Below are positions 1-5,499 of a stretch of 6,946 nucleotides of DNA, one piece after another. This DNA comes from Pseudomonadota bacterium (lineage in GTDB: Bacteria > Pseudomonadota > Gammaproteobacteria > Xanthomonadales > Xanthomonadaceae), in the NCBI GenBank assembly GCA_023453655.1, contig JAEXTE010000207.1, forward strand, positions 1-6,946, written 5' to 3'. A program made the position numbers and the translations under genes. The notes beneath the pieces are model-generated. The model worked only from the letters and a program-made list of their open reading frames with translations. It made no database searches and was not told where the DNA came from. The first letter of the stretch is position 1; each line of letters begins with the position of its first letter.

Positions 1-55
1 AACCGCCGACCTCCTGCATGCCATGCAGGCGCTCTCCCAGCTGAGCTATGGCCCC
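1..55 (-). tRNA. tRNA-Ala(GGC), 3' end cut by the window edge
   Basis: Read on the minus strand, the first 55 bases of a tRNA are present: acceptor strand GGGGCCA, TA, D-stem GCTC/GAGC with an 8-nt loop, anticodon stem CCTGC/GCAGG closing the loop ATGGCAT, variable loop AGGTC, and the start of the T-arm GGCGG-TT. The anticodon is GGC (plus-strand bases 20-22), which reads the alanine codon GCC, a major codon in a high-G+C genome. The rest of the T-arm, the acceptor 3' strand and any encoded CCA lie beyond base 1. The gene is transcribed leftwards from the promoter at 75-103. tRNA 3' ends are common integration sites, but that end is not visible here. Confidence 0.95.
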
Positions 56-74
56 ACGGGCTGGAAAGCGCGAA

Positions 75-103
75 ATTGTAGGGGCGGTTTCCGAGTCCGT
101 CAA
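75..103 (-). promoter_or_regulatory. sigma-70 promoter of tRNA-Ala
   Basis: On the minus strand a -35 box TTGACG (103-98) and a -10 box TACAAT (80-75) are separated by exactly 17 bp, a near-consensus housekeeping promoter. Transcription should start about 12 nt before the mature tRNA 5' end at 55. The discriminator after the -10 (TTCGCGC) is G+C-rich, as in stringently controlled stable-RNA promoters. A run of six A (minus strand, 114-109) sits just upstream of the -35 and may act as a partial UP element. The stringent and UP-element roles are inference from family knowledge. Confidence 0.85.
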
Positions 104-540
104 CAGGATTTTTTCAACGATCCGAAGAGCGTTCGATAGCGGTATCGCTTCGGTCGCCGCTGCGCGATTTTGATACGGAATGCGCGTGCTGGATACGGGC
201 GCGTGTGCATGTCCGGCGCGAACGTGGTGAGCCTGCGCTGCATCGGACCGGATGCGCGCCGCTGGCGTGCCGGAAGCCAGGACGGCCGTTGGCTCCATCG
301 ATCGGGCGCGCGACTGCCGGGAATGGGTGCAGAGGCGCCGGGCCAAGGACGGGTCCTGTTGCCTGCGCTGTGTGGACGACACGCGTTGGGACACGCGCCA
401 TCGGCCAGGTCCACGGATGGAGGAGTCGATGTCTTCGCTGGCCATAGGCCGTTGAGGCGGGCCCGCAGCGCCGAAGGCAGTTCGACGCCCAGCGGCGCCC
501 TCGAGTAAGCAGCCAACTCGCGAGAATTGGCGCAGGCAGC
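104..540. other. Gap without a supportable gene
   Basis: This 437-base stretch lies between the tRNA promoter and the dif site. Several reading frames stay open, as expected at this G+C. None gives a recognisable protein, a good ribosome binding site or the strong third-position G+C bias seen in the neighbouring genes. The best frame (252-455, plus, 67 codons) has about 78% G+C at codon position 3, but nearly equal values at positions 1 and 2 (about 66% and 63%), so it is not convincing. The plus strand is G-rich here (181-480: 123 G against 89 C). The stretch could be terminus spacer DNA or a decayed insertion; nothing visible decides. Confidence 0.6.
512..531. repeat. Inverted repeat next to dif
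   Basis: GCCAA at 512-516 pairs with TTGGC at 527-531. Between them lies the palindrome CTCGCGAG (517-524), followed by an unpaired AA. The element ends 9 bases left of the dif site. No T-tract follows on either strand, so it does not look like an intrinsic terminator. It could be a protein-binding palindrome or chance. Confidence 0.4.
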
Positions 541-568
541 TTATAACATAAGATGCATTATGCGAAAT
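541..568 (-). other. dif: dif-type XerC/XerD recombination site
   Basis: Read on the minus strand, the 28 bases form an 11-bp XerC arm ATTTCGCATAA, a 6-bp centre TGCATC and an 11-bp XerD arm TTATGTTATAA. Compared by eye with the Escherichia coli dif site as I recall it, 21 of 28 positions agree, including the inner core CGCATAA and TTATGTTA. The sequence is strikingly A+T-rich within a high-G+C window. dif is where XerCD resolves chromosome dimers under FtsK control at the terminus, and in xanthomonads it is also used by filamentous phages for integration. Plus-strand GC skew changes sign across it, from +0.16 on the left to -0.22 on the right, and most genes to the right are oriented towards it. 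This supports a primary chromosomal dif rather than a plasmid or phage copy. The divergent outer bases of the XerD arm and the centre leave some doubt about activity. Confidence 0.85.
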
Positions 569-763
569 CAAGAGCGACCTTGGCTGGACCTGCCGCCTTC
601 CCAAAGCGCCGTAATGCCTTCAGCGCACCCGCAAAGCTCGCTGCTCTGCCCAACGGTTCGTTCGGCCTTTTTGCGATCTCCATTGCCGCTGTACACGTTC
701 GCCGCACACTCGGCTACCTAGACTTCTGGCTTCGATCCCAGGCTTAGGCCAGTGAGGTCCAGC
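569..763. other. C-rich intergenic region right of dif
   Basis: About 195 bases separate dif from the first right-hand gene. The plus strand is C-rich (571-750: 43 G, 67 C), opposite to the left side of dif. It holds a terminator-like hairpin at 648-672. It should also contain the promoter of the gene at 764, but I found no convincing -35/-10 pair. No open frame looks like a real protein. Confidence 0.6.
648..672 (+). terminator. Possible rho-independent terminator
   Basis: Bases 648-655 (GCC-C-AACG) pair with 659-666 (CGTT-C-GGC) around a 3-nt loop GTT. There is one C-C mismatch in the stem, and C and five T follow directly. The layout fits an intrinsic terminator for rightward transcription. 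The stem is modest and no gene ending here can be supported on the plus strand, so it may be chance or may end an unannotated RNA from the dif region. Confidence 0.35.
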
Positions 764-1261
764 ATGTCCATCAAGCATCTCAGCGTGTTCAAGACCGGCA
801 GCGTCGAGGACGCCAACCGCGTGGCGCGCCTGGCCACGCAGGGTGGGATTCCCGACGACGACGTCCACATCATCGCCCGCTCGGACACCGAGGTCCGGCG
901 GGTCAGCAACCGTCGCAAGCTGGCCGACAGCGATCTGGTGCCGTCCGCGATGCGCGGCGTGCTGATGGGCGCGGTGATCGGGCTGGTGGCCGGTATCGCG
1001 ATCATGCTGCTCTGGGGCATGCCGGCTTACGCGCTGATCTTCTCCACCGGCATCGTCGCCGCAATGGGCGGCCTGGGCGGATCGCTCGCGGGCGCTTCGA
1101 TCCGCGATCCGATCCGGCGCCAGTTCCAGGCGGAGCTGGAATCGGACAGCGTGCTCGTGGTCGTCGATGCCGAACCCGAGAAACTGCCTGCCGTGCAGCA
1201 GGCGCTGGAGGGCGCGGGTGCGTCCCGCCTGTCCTACGACGCGGCCACGGCCCTGAGCTGA
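764..1261 (+). CDS. Small membrane protein, two helices inside a split soluble domain
   Basis: The protein has 165 residues. Its N-terminus (about 1-40) looks like one half of an alpha/beta domain (strand HLSVF, helix VEDANRVARLA, strand DDVHIIA). A basic linker follows (RRVSNRRK, 44-52), then two hydrophobic helices (about 66-86 and 88-110, the second glycine-rich). The C-terminal half has a strand SVLVVVDA (129-136) and a helix to about 151. This beta-alpha-beta pattern split by a membrane hairpin resembles stress-associated proteins of the YflT/GS17M type, but that is a fold impression and the function is unknown. ATG at 764 is chosen over the in-frame GTG at 752 because GAGG at 754-757 sits 6 bases upstream of it as a ribosome binding site. 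The gene is convergent with cydB, 27 bases away, with no clear terminator between. It is the first gene right of dif and runs against the presumed replication fork. Confidence 0.85.
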   Translation: MSIKHLSVFKTGSVEDANRVARLATQGGIPDDDVHIIARSDTEVRRVSNRRKLADSDLVPSAMRGVLMGAVIGLVAGIAIMLLWGMPAYALIFSTGIVAAMGGLGGSLAGASIRDPIRRQFQAELESDSVLVVVDAEPEKLPAVQQALEGAGASRLSYDAATALS

Positions 1262-1288
1262 GTCATCGCGCCGCGCCTGGCGGAGGGT

Positions 1289-2302
1289 TCAGTGGTAGCC
1301 CTGCCCGGCCAGGATCTTGCCGCGGAACACGCGGTAGGACCACGCGGTGTAGCCCAGGATCACCGGCAGCAGCACGGCAACCCCCGCCAGCATGAAACCC
1401 TGCGAGGAAGGTGGCGCGGCTGCTTCCCAGATCGTCAGCGACGGCGGCACGAGGTAGGGCCACATTCCCAGCACCAGCCCGGCGAACCCGAGTCCGAAGA
1501 AGCACAGCGTCAGCACGAACGGGCGCGCATCGCGGCCCTGCGCCATCGCGGCGCGCCACAGCGCGAACGCGGTGAGCAGGGTCAGCGCCGGCACCGGTGA
1601 GAGCCACCAGAAGTTGTTGTCCTCGAACCAGCGTTCCATCACGCGCGAATCCAGGAACGGGAGCCAGGCGCTCACCAGCCCCATGAAGACCGCGACCACC
1701 AGCACCAGCGGGCGCGTGAGCACGCGCGCCACGCGCTGCAGGTCGCCTTCGGTCTTGAGGATCAGCCAGGTGCTGCCCAGCAGCGCATAGCCGAATACCA
1801 CGGCGGCGCCGGTCAACATCGAGAACGGGCTGAACCACGACAGCAGCCCGCCGATGTAGCGCCCCTCCTCCACCGGCATGCCTTCGACCAGCGCCCCGAG
1901 GATCACGCCCTGCCAGAACGCCGCGCACAGCGATCCCAGCGCGAACGCCCAGCCCCACAGCCAGCGCGTGCTGCCGGCCTTGAAGCGGAACTCGAAGGCG
2001 ACGCCCCGGAACACCAGCGCCACCAGCATCAGCAGCACCGGCAGGTACAGCGCGGATAACACCAGCGCGTACGCGGCGGGGAACGCGGCCAGCAGCCCCG
2101 CCCCGCCCAGCACCAGCCAGGTTTCGTTGCCGTCCCAGATCGGCGCGGCCGTGTTCATCATCAGGTCGAGCTGGTCCTCGTCCTCGGCGAACGGAGCGAG
2201 GATGCCCAGGCCCAGCACGAAGCCGTCGAGGACGACGTACATCAGCACGCCGAAGCCGATGACCCCGAACCACACGACGGGCAGCCAGGTCTCCACCGGC
2301 AT
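1289..2302 (-). CDS. cydB: Cytochrome bd-type quinol oxidase subunit II
   Basis: The 337-residue integral membrane protein is subunit II of a bd-type terminal oxidase, which oxidises quinol and reduces oxygen to water in the cytoplasmic membrane. Family signatures are clear: an N-terminal helix containing LDGFVLGLGIL (25-35, with D26), the MNTAAPIWDGNETW segment (49-62, with D57), and FRGVAFEFR (98-106). Hydrophobic helices run throughout, to a short C-terminus. D26 and D57 match the acidic residues D29 and D58 implicated in the proton path of Escherichia coli CydB. The length is typical for the short-loop class (CioB). The start ATG overlaps the cydA stop by one base (TGATG), and GAGGGG (2316-2311) is a strong ribosome binding site 8 bases upstream, so translational coupling with cydA is likely. 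No cydX-like small membrane gene follows: only 27 bases remain before the convergent gene. With CydA it forms the catalytic complex, and cioB is the better symbol if the insensitive class is confirmed. Confidence 0.97.
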   Translation of the reverse strand: MPVETWLPVVWFGVIGFGVLMYVVLDGFVLGLGILAPFAEDEDQLDLMMNTAAPIWDGNETWLVLGGAGLLAAFPAAYALVLSALYLPVLLMLVALVFRGVAFEFRFKAGSTRWLWGWAFALGSLCAAFWQGVILGALVEGMPVEEGRYIGGLLSWFSPFSMLTGAAVVFGYALLGSTWLILKTEGDLQRVARVLTRPLVLVVAVFMGLVSAWLPFLDSRVMERWFEDNNFWWLSPVPALTLLTAFALWRAAMAQGRDARPFVLTLCFFGLGFAGLVLGMWPYLVPPSLTIWEAAAPPSSQGFMLAGVAVLLPVILGYTAWSYRVFRGKILAGQGYH

Positions 2303-3705
2303 CAGCGTGTCCCCTCTTCCAGCGTGGCGTCGGCGGCGCTCAGCGGCCGCGCCGGAGTCCGGTCCCCGCCCTCGGTCTCAGGCTCCGGCTCGTGCGGCAG
2401 CGGTCCGCGGCGCAGCATCTTCAGGATGTAGGCGGTGCCGAAACCGAACACCACCGCATACGCGAACATGTAGACGCCCAGCGAGATCGCCACGCTGGCC
2501 GTCGTGATATCGCTCACGGCGTCCGCAGTGCGCAGCTGGCCGTACACCACCCAGGGCTGGCGGCCGATCTCGGTGACGAACCAGCCGGCGAGGATGGCGA
2601 CGAAGCCCGAGGGCAGCATCACGTTCCAGGCCAGGTGCAGCCCGCGTGCGCTCTCGAGCCGGCCCTGTCGCCAGCGCAGGCCCGAGGCGAGCGCCAGCAG
2701 CAGCATCGCCATGCCCAGCCCGACCATCACCCGGAACGCGTAGAACACCGGGGCCACCGGCGGACGATCCTCCGGCGGGGCGATGTCCAGCGCCTCGATC
2801 TGCCCGTCCCAGGTGTGGGTGAGGATCAGGCCGCCCAGGCGCGGGATCGCGATTTCCTGGCGATTGGTGGCGGCGGCCTGGTCGGGCACCGCCCACAGCA
2901 GCAGCGGCATCCCCTCGCCTTCCGGCTGGCGCTCCCAGTGGCCTTCCATCGCCGCGACCTTGAGCGGCTGGTGCTCGGCGGTGTTCAGGCCGTGGAGGTC
3001 GCCCGCGAGGATCTGCAGCGGCACCACGATAAGGGCGAACGCGATGGACAGCTTGAGCATCCGCAGGGCCGGATCGCGGTGCAGGCCGCGGCGCAGGTAC
3101 CAGCCCGATACGCCGCCAATCACGAAGCAGGTGGTCAGGAACGCGGCCAGCGTCATGTGCACCAGCCGGTACGGGAACGAGGGGTTGAAGATGACCTCGC
3201 GCCAAGAGGTGACGTGGAACATGCCGTCGACCAGCTCGAAGCCGCGCGGCGTCTGCATCCAGCTGTTGGCCGAGAGGATCCAGAAGGTCGAGATGAGCGT
3301 GCCCAGCGCGACCATGCAGGTGGACAGGAAGTGCAGCCGGTCGGGCACGCGCTTCCAGCCGAACAGCATCACGCCGAGGAAGGTGGCTTCGAGGAAGAAC
3401 GCGGTCAGCACTTCGAAGCCCAGCAGCGGCCCGATCACCGCACCGGCGCGCTCGGCGAATACCGACCAGTTGGTGCCGATCTGGAAGCTCATGACGATGC
3501 CGCTGACCACGCCCATCCCGAACGACACCGCGAAGATCTTCAGCCAGAAGAAATACAGGTCCTTCCACACCGGGTCGCGGGTGCGCAGCCAGCGGAATTC
3601 GAGGAACGCCAGCCAGCTCGACAGTCCGATCGTGAAGGCCGGGAACAGGACATGGAAACTGATGACGAAACCGAACTGGATCCGCGACAGGAGCAAGGCA
3701 TCCAT
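2302..3705 (-). CDS. cydA: Cytochrome bd-type quinol oxidase subunit I, short Q-loop (cyanide-insensitive) class
   Basis: This is the haem-bearing subunit of a bd-type quinol oxidase, 467 residues against 522 in Escherichia coli. The visible key residues are H18 (haem b595 ligand position), E98 and E106 in GFEVLTAFFLEATFLG (haem d/b595 region), H183 and M327 (haem b558 ligand positions; FRVMVG), and K249/E254 of the Q-loop quinol site. GRQPWVVYGQLRTADAVS lies at 381-398. The Q-loop is short, and the YGQLRTADAVS wording is typical of the cyanide-insensitive oxidase CioA, so the symbol cioA may fit better. A hydrophilic acidic tail fills about 432-467. ATG 3705 is the only reasonable start: an in-frame TAG lies 24 bases upstream and the protein begins like its family. 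The usual ribosome binding position is instead filled by a perfect hairpin (3706-3723). The upstream DUF2269 gene ends 52 bases away, so co-transcription is likely, and no FNR/Anr-like box was seen in the gap. Confidence 0.97.
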   Translation of the reverse strand: MDALLLSRIQFGFVISFHVLFPAFTIGLSSWLAFLEFRWLRTRDPVWKDLYFFWLKIFAVSFGMGVVSGIVMSFQIGTNWSVFAERAGAVIGPLLGFEVLTAFFLEATFLGVMLFGWKRVPDRLHFLSTCMVALGTLISTFWILSANSWMQTPRGFELVDGMFHVTSWREVIFNPSFPYRLVHMTLAAFLTTCFVIGGVSGWYLRRGLHRDPALRMLKLSIAFALIVVPLQILAGDLHGLNTAEHQPLKVAAMEGHWERQPEGEGMPLLLWAVPDQAAATNRQEIAIPRLGGLILTHTWDGQIEALDIAPPEDRPPVAPVFYAFRVMVGLGMAMLLLALASGLRWRQGRLESARGLHLAWNVMLPSGFVAILAGWFVTEIGRQPWVVYGQLRTADAVSDITTASVAISLGVYMFAYAVVFGFGTAYILKMLRRGPLPHEPEPETEGGDRTPARPLSAADATLEEGTR

Positions 3706-3731
3706 CGATGCTGGATAGCATCGCGCCTGCT
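3706..3731 (-). promoter_or_regulatory. Hairpin between a displaced Shine-Dalgarno and the cydA start
   Basis: On the minus strand CGATGCT (3723-3717), loop ATCC (3716-3713) and AGCATCG (3712-3706) form a perfect 7-bp hairpin whose last base touches the cydA ATG. The only Shine-Dalgarno-like sequence, AGCAGG (3731-3726), lies 20 bases before the ATG. Folding of the hairpin would leave only 2 unpaired bases between them. The hairpin may therefore set translation efficiency, or the palindrome may be a protein operator. The structure is seen; the role is inference. Confidence 0.5.
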
Positions 3732-3751
3732 AAGGACTGGTGAATCCGATG

Positions 3752-3766
3752 GCGGGGTCACCCCGC
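3752..3766. repeat. G/C palindrome over the DUF2269 stop codon
   Basis: GCGGGGT (3752-3758) and ACCCCGC (3760-3766) are perfect complements around one central base, and they contain the TGA stop of the DUF2269 gene. As RNA it could fold as a 5-bp stem with a 5-nt loop. No T-tract follows on the minus strand, so it is not a clear terminator. It may be a weak attenuator, an operator upstream of cydA, or chance. Confidence 0.3.
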
Positions 3767-4234
3767 GAACGGCACCTGCCGCGACACCATCATGTAGAAG
3801 ATCGCCAGGAACGACACCAGCGCCGGCATGCCCAGCGCGGCCCAGGCGCCGAGGTGCGAGGCGTAGGCCGGCGGAAGCTCGCGCCCGTCCTGCGCGGCGT
3901 CGACGGCGATGTCGCGCAGGCGGATCTGCAGCCAGACCACGGGAAGCCAGCACAGGGCCGCGATGACGAACAGGACGGTCGACCAGAAGATCCACGGCGT
4001 GGTCCAGTGCAGGCCCATGCGATGGGCCAGGTAGAAACCGCTGAGCGGCTGGAAGACGATCGTCGTGGCGGTGAAGATCCAGTCCGCGGCCACCACCAGT
4101 CTGGCGACCGGCGCCACCACCCGCGCGTCGCGCGTCCAGCTGACGAAGAACAGATAGAACGCCGTGCCGATGCCCGTCCCGAACAGCAGCGTGGACGAGA
4201 GCACGTGCAGGTATTTGACCAGGATCAGGTCCAT
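3758..4234 (-). CDS. DUF2269 family integral membrane protein
   Basis: The 158-residue protein has about four hydrophobic helices (near 7-29, 43-65, 80-104 and 131-150). It begins with MDLILVKYLHVLSSTLLFGTG, typical of DUF2269 proteins, with a conserved histidine in helix 1 (H10), FQPLSGFYLAH (61-71) and a WIFWSTVLF segment. The biochemical role of the family is not known. ATG 4234 lies inside the end of the upstream SDR gene (10-base overlap, 4225-4234), with GGAAG just 2 bases before it, so it is probably translated by coupling. It lies upstream of cydA on the same strand with 52 bases between. As I recall, DUF2269 genes often follow an SDR/DoxX-like gene in proteobacteria, which suggests a shared membrane redox role. 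That role is inference. Confidence 0.9.
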   Translation of the reverse strand: MDLILVKYLHVLSSTLLFGTGIGTAFYLFFVSWTRDARVVAPVARLVVAADWIFTATTIVFQPLSGFYLAHRMGLHWTTPWIFWSTVLFVIAALCWLPVVWLQIRLRDIAVDAAQDGRELPPAYASHLGAWAALGMPALVSFLAIFYMMVSRQVPFAG

Positions 4235-5478
4235 GGCTTCCGGTCGAGCGCCCACAGGGCGAGGATCATCGCGAGCAGCGGCAGGTTCTTGAGCACCGGC
4301 CCGAACGGATGCAGCCACTGTGCCGGCAACCACAGGGTGATGATGACCGTGTAGCCCAGCACCAGCAGCAGTTGCGCCAGGTACACCGGTTGGCGCCAGC
4401 GCCTGACCAGCAGTCCGATGCCGAGGGCGATGTCGAGCAGGGCCGCCGTTACCAGCGCGACATCGGCCACCGCCCCCCGCAGGCCGACCTCGGCGAGCAG
4501 GGCCAGGCTCGCTTCGCGTGGATACAGCCACAGCGACACGATGCCTGTGGCGATCCACATCGCCGCGAGCGCCAGGCGCATCAGCGGCACGCTCCACCCC
4601 AGCAGGGACGGCCAGCGCAGGTCCGCCGCTGCGGCGACGAATGCGGCCGGATCGCGCGCAGCGCGGCCCAGCCACTGCGCGAAGGGCACCGGATCGGCGG
4701 TGTTGCCCGCATCCAGCATCGCCAGCGCATCGGCATTCACGGGCAGCCCGGGCGACACCTTGCCGAGAGCCGCGGCCCCGAGCCTTGCCACGGCACGGGG
4801 AACCGGAACGCTCGTGCCTGGCACGCCCATGGCGCGGCGGAACAGATCGAGATACCGGTGCAGCGGCAGCGGCCGCGGGCCGACCGCGTCGAGGGAGTCC
4901 GGCACGCTCTGCGCCTCGACAAGCCGGACCAGTGCGTCGACCAGATCGTCCAGATGGAGTGGCTGGACCTGCTGGGTACCGCCTCCCGGCAACGGCAGCA
5001 GCGGCAGGCTCGCCAGCTGCGCGAACCAGCGCGTGCTGGTCCCCGCCGGCGCGAAGACCAGCGAGGGCCGCACGATCGCATGGTCGATGCCGATCTCCCG
5101 CAGCAACCGCTCCGCCCTGCCCTTGCTGGAGAAATACGGCAACGGTGAGGCGGGGGCCGCGCCCAGTGCCGAGAGCTGCACGATGCGGCGCACGCCGGCG
5201 CGACGCGCGGCGTCGAAGAGCGCCAGCGGGCCTTTCACGTGGACTGCATCGAAGGACTGGTCTGCTGGTTCGCGAAAGATGCCGACCGTATTCACCAGTA
5301 CGTCGACGCCGGCGAGCATGTCCAACAGCGCACGGTCGTCGGGCAATGCGCCGAAGTCGATGCCGGGCGTCCCGGCGGTGGCATCCGGGCGCCGGCTTAC
5401 GAGGAGCGGATCATGTCCCTGCAAGGCCAGCGCCTTCGCCAGTGCCGAGCCGATCAGCCCCGCCCCGAGGACCAGCAC
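4225..5478 (-). CDS. NAD(P)-binding SDR (NDUFA9-like) fused to a DoxX-like membrane domain
   Basis: Counting from GTG 5478 the protein has 417 residues. Residues 1-240 form an atypical short-chain dehydrogenase/epimerase fold: dinucleotide-binding GAGLIG (5-10), an acidic/VLVNTVGIF strand (59-68), VRRIVQLSALGA (97-107), a YFSSK pair (Y115, K119) and the VRPSLVFAP strand (136-144). The pattern resembles NDUFA9-like NAD(P)H-binding proteins. After a linker, about 293-412 hold four hydrophobic helices with WLHPFGPVLKNLPLL (388-402), typical of a C-terminal DoxX-like domain. The enzyme is therefore membrane-anchored; its substrate is unknown. The start is uncertain: no ATG is in frame near the nucleotide-binding motif. 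GTG 5478 and CTG 5484 lack ribosome binding sites, while an ATG at 5501 with AAGGA just before it is out of frame. A divergent gene starts 21 bases away. The 3' end overlaps the DUF2269 gene by 10 bases. Confidence 0.85.
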   Translation of the reverse strand: MLVLGAGLIGSALAKALALQGHDPLLVSRRPDATAGTPGIDFGALPDDRALLDMLAGVDVLVNTVGIFREPADQSFDAVHVKGPLALFDAARRAGVRRIVQLSALGAAPASPLPYFSSKGRAERLLREIGIDHAIVRPSLVFAPAGTSTRWFAQLASLPLLPLPGGGTQQVQPLHLDDLVDALVRLVEAQSVPDSLDAVGPRPLPLHRYLDLFRRAMGVPGTSVPVPRAVARLGAAALGKVSPGLPVNADALAMLDAGNTADPVPFAQWLGRAARDPAAFVAAAADLRWPSLLGWSVPLMRLALAAMWIATGIVSLWLYPREASLALLAEVGLRGAVADVALVTAALLDIALGIGLLVRRWRQPVYLAQLLLVLGYTVIITLWLPAQWLHPFGPVLKNLPLLAMILALWALDRKPWT

Positions 5479-5499
5479 GCGCAGCCGGGCGGCACGCCC

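Noticed and set aside
170..508. 112-codon open frame on the plus strand, and the 67-codon frame 252-455
   Set aside because: No family resemblance or ribosome binding site. Third-position G+C (roughly 65% and 78%) is lower or less distinctive than in the real genes here. The second could be a decayed remnant but cannot be supported.
100..516. 138-codon open frame on the minus strand left of dif
   Set aside because: No family resemblance, no good ribosome binding site, it overlaps the tRNA promoter, and composition does not support coding.
620..1020. Minus-strand open frames over 620-1020
   Set aside because: Antisense to the gene at 764-1261, which has a good ribosome binding site and a coherent membrane protein pattern.
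1271..1283. CCGC/GCGG hairpin between the two convergent genes
   Set aside because: Only 4 bp of stem and no T-tract on either strand, so not a credible terminator.
2378..3721. 447-codon frame starting at ATG 3721, which does have a Shine-Dalgarno-like AGCAGG
   Set aside because: It is a shifted-frame shadow of cydA. The ATG is kept only as part of the cydA leader hypothesis.
3706..3800. FNR/Anr-type box ahead of cydA
   Set aside because: Oxygen control of a bd oxidase would be expected, but no TTGAT-N4-ATCAA-like sequence is present in the gap or just upstream.
2392..3966. 524-codon open frame on the plus strand
   Set aside because: It lies antisense to cydA, whose haem and quinol-site residues are intact. 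Its product is an arginine/glutamine/histidine-rich composition artefact of high G+C.
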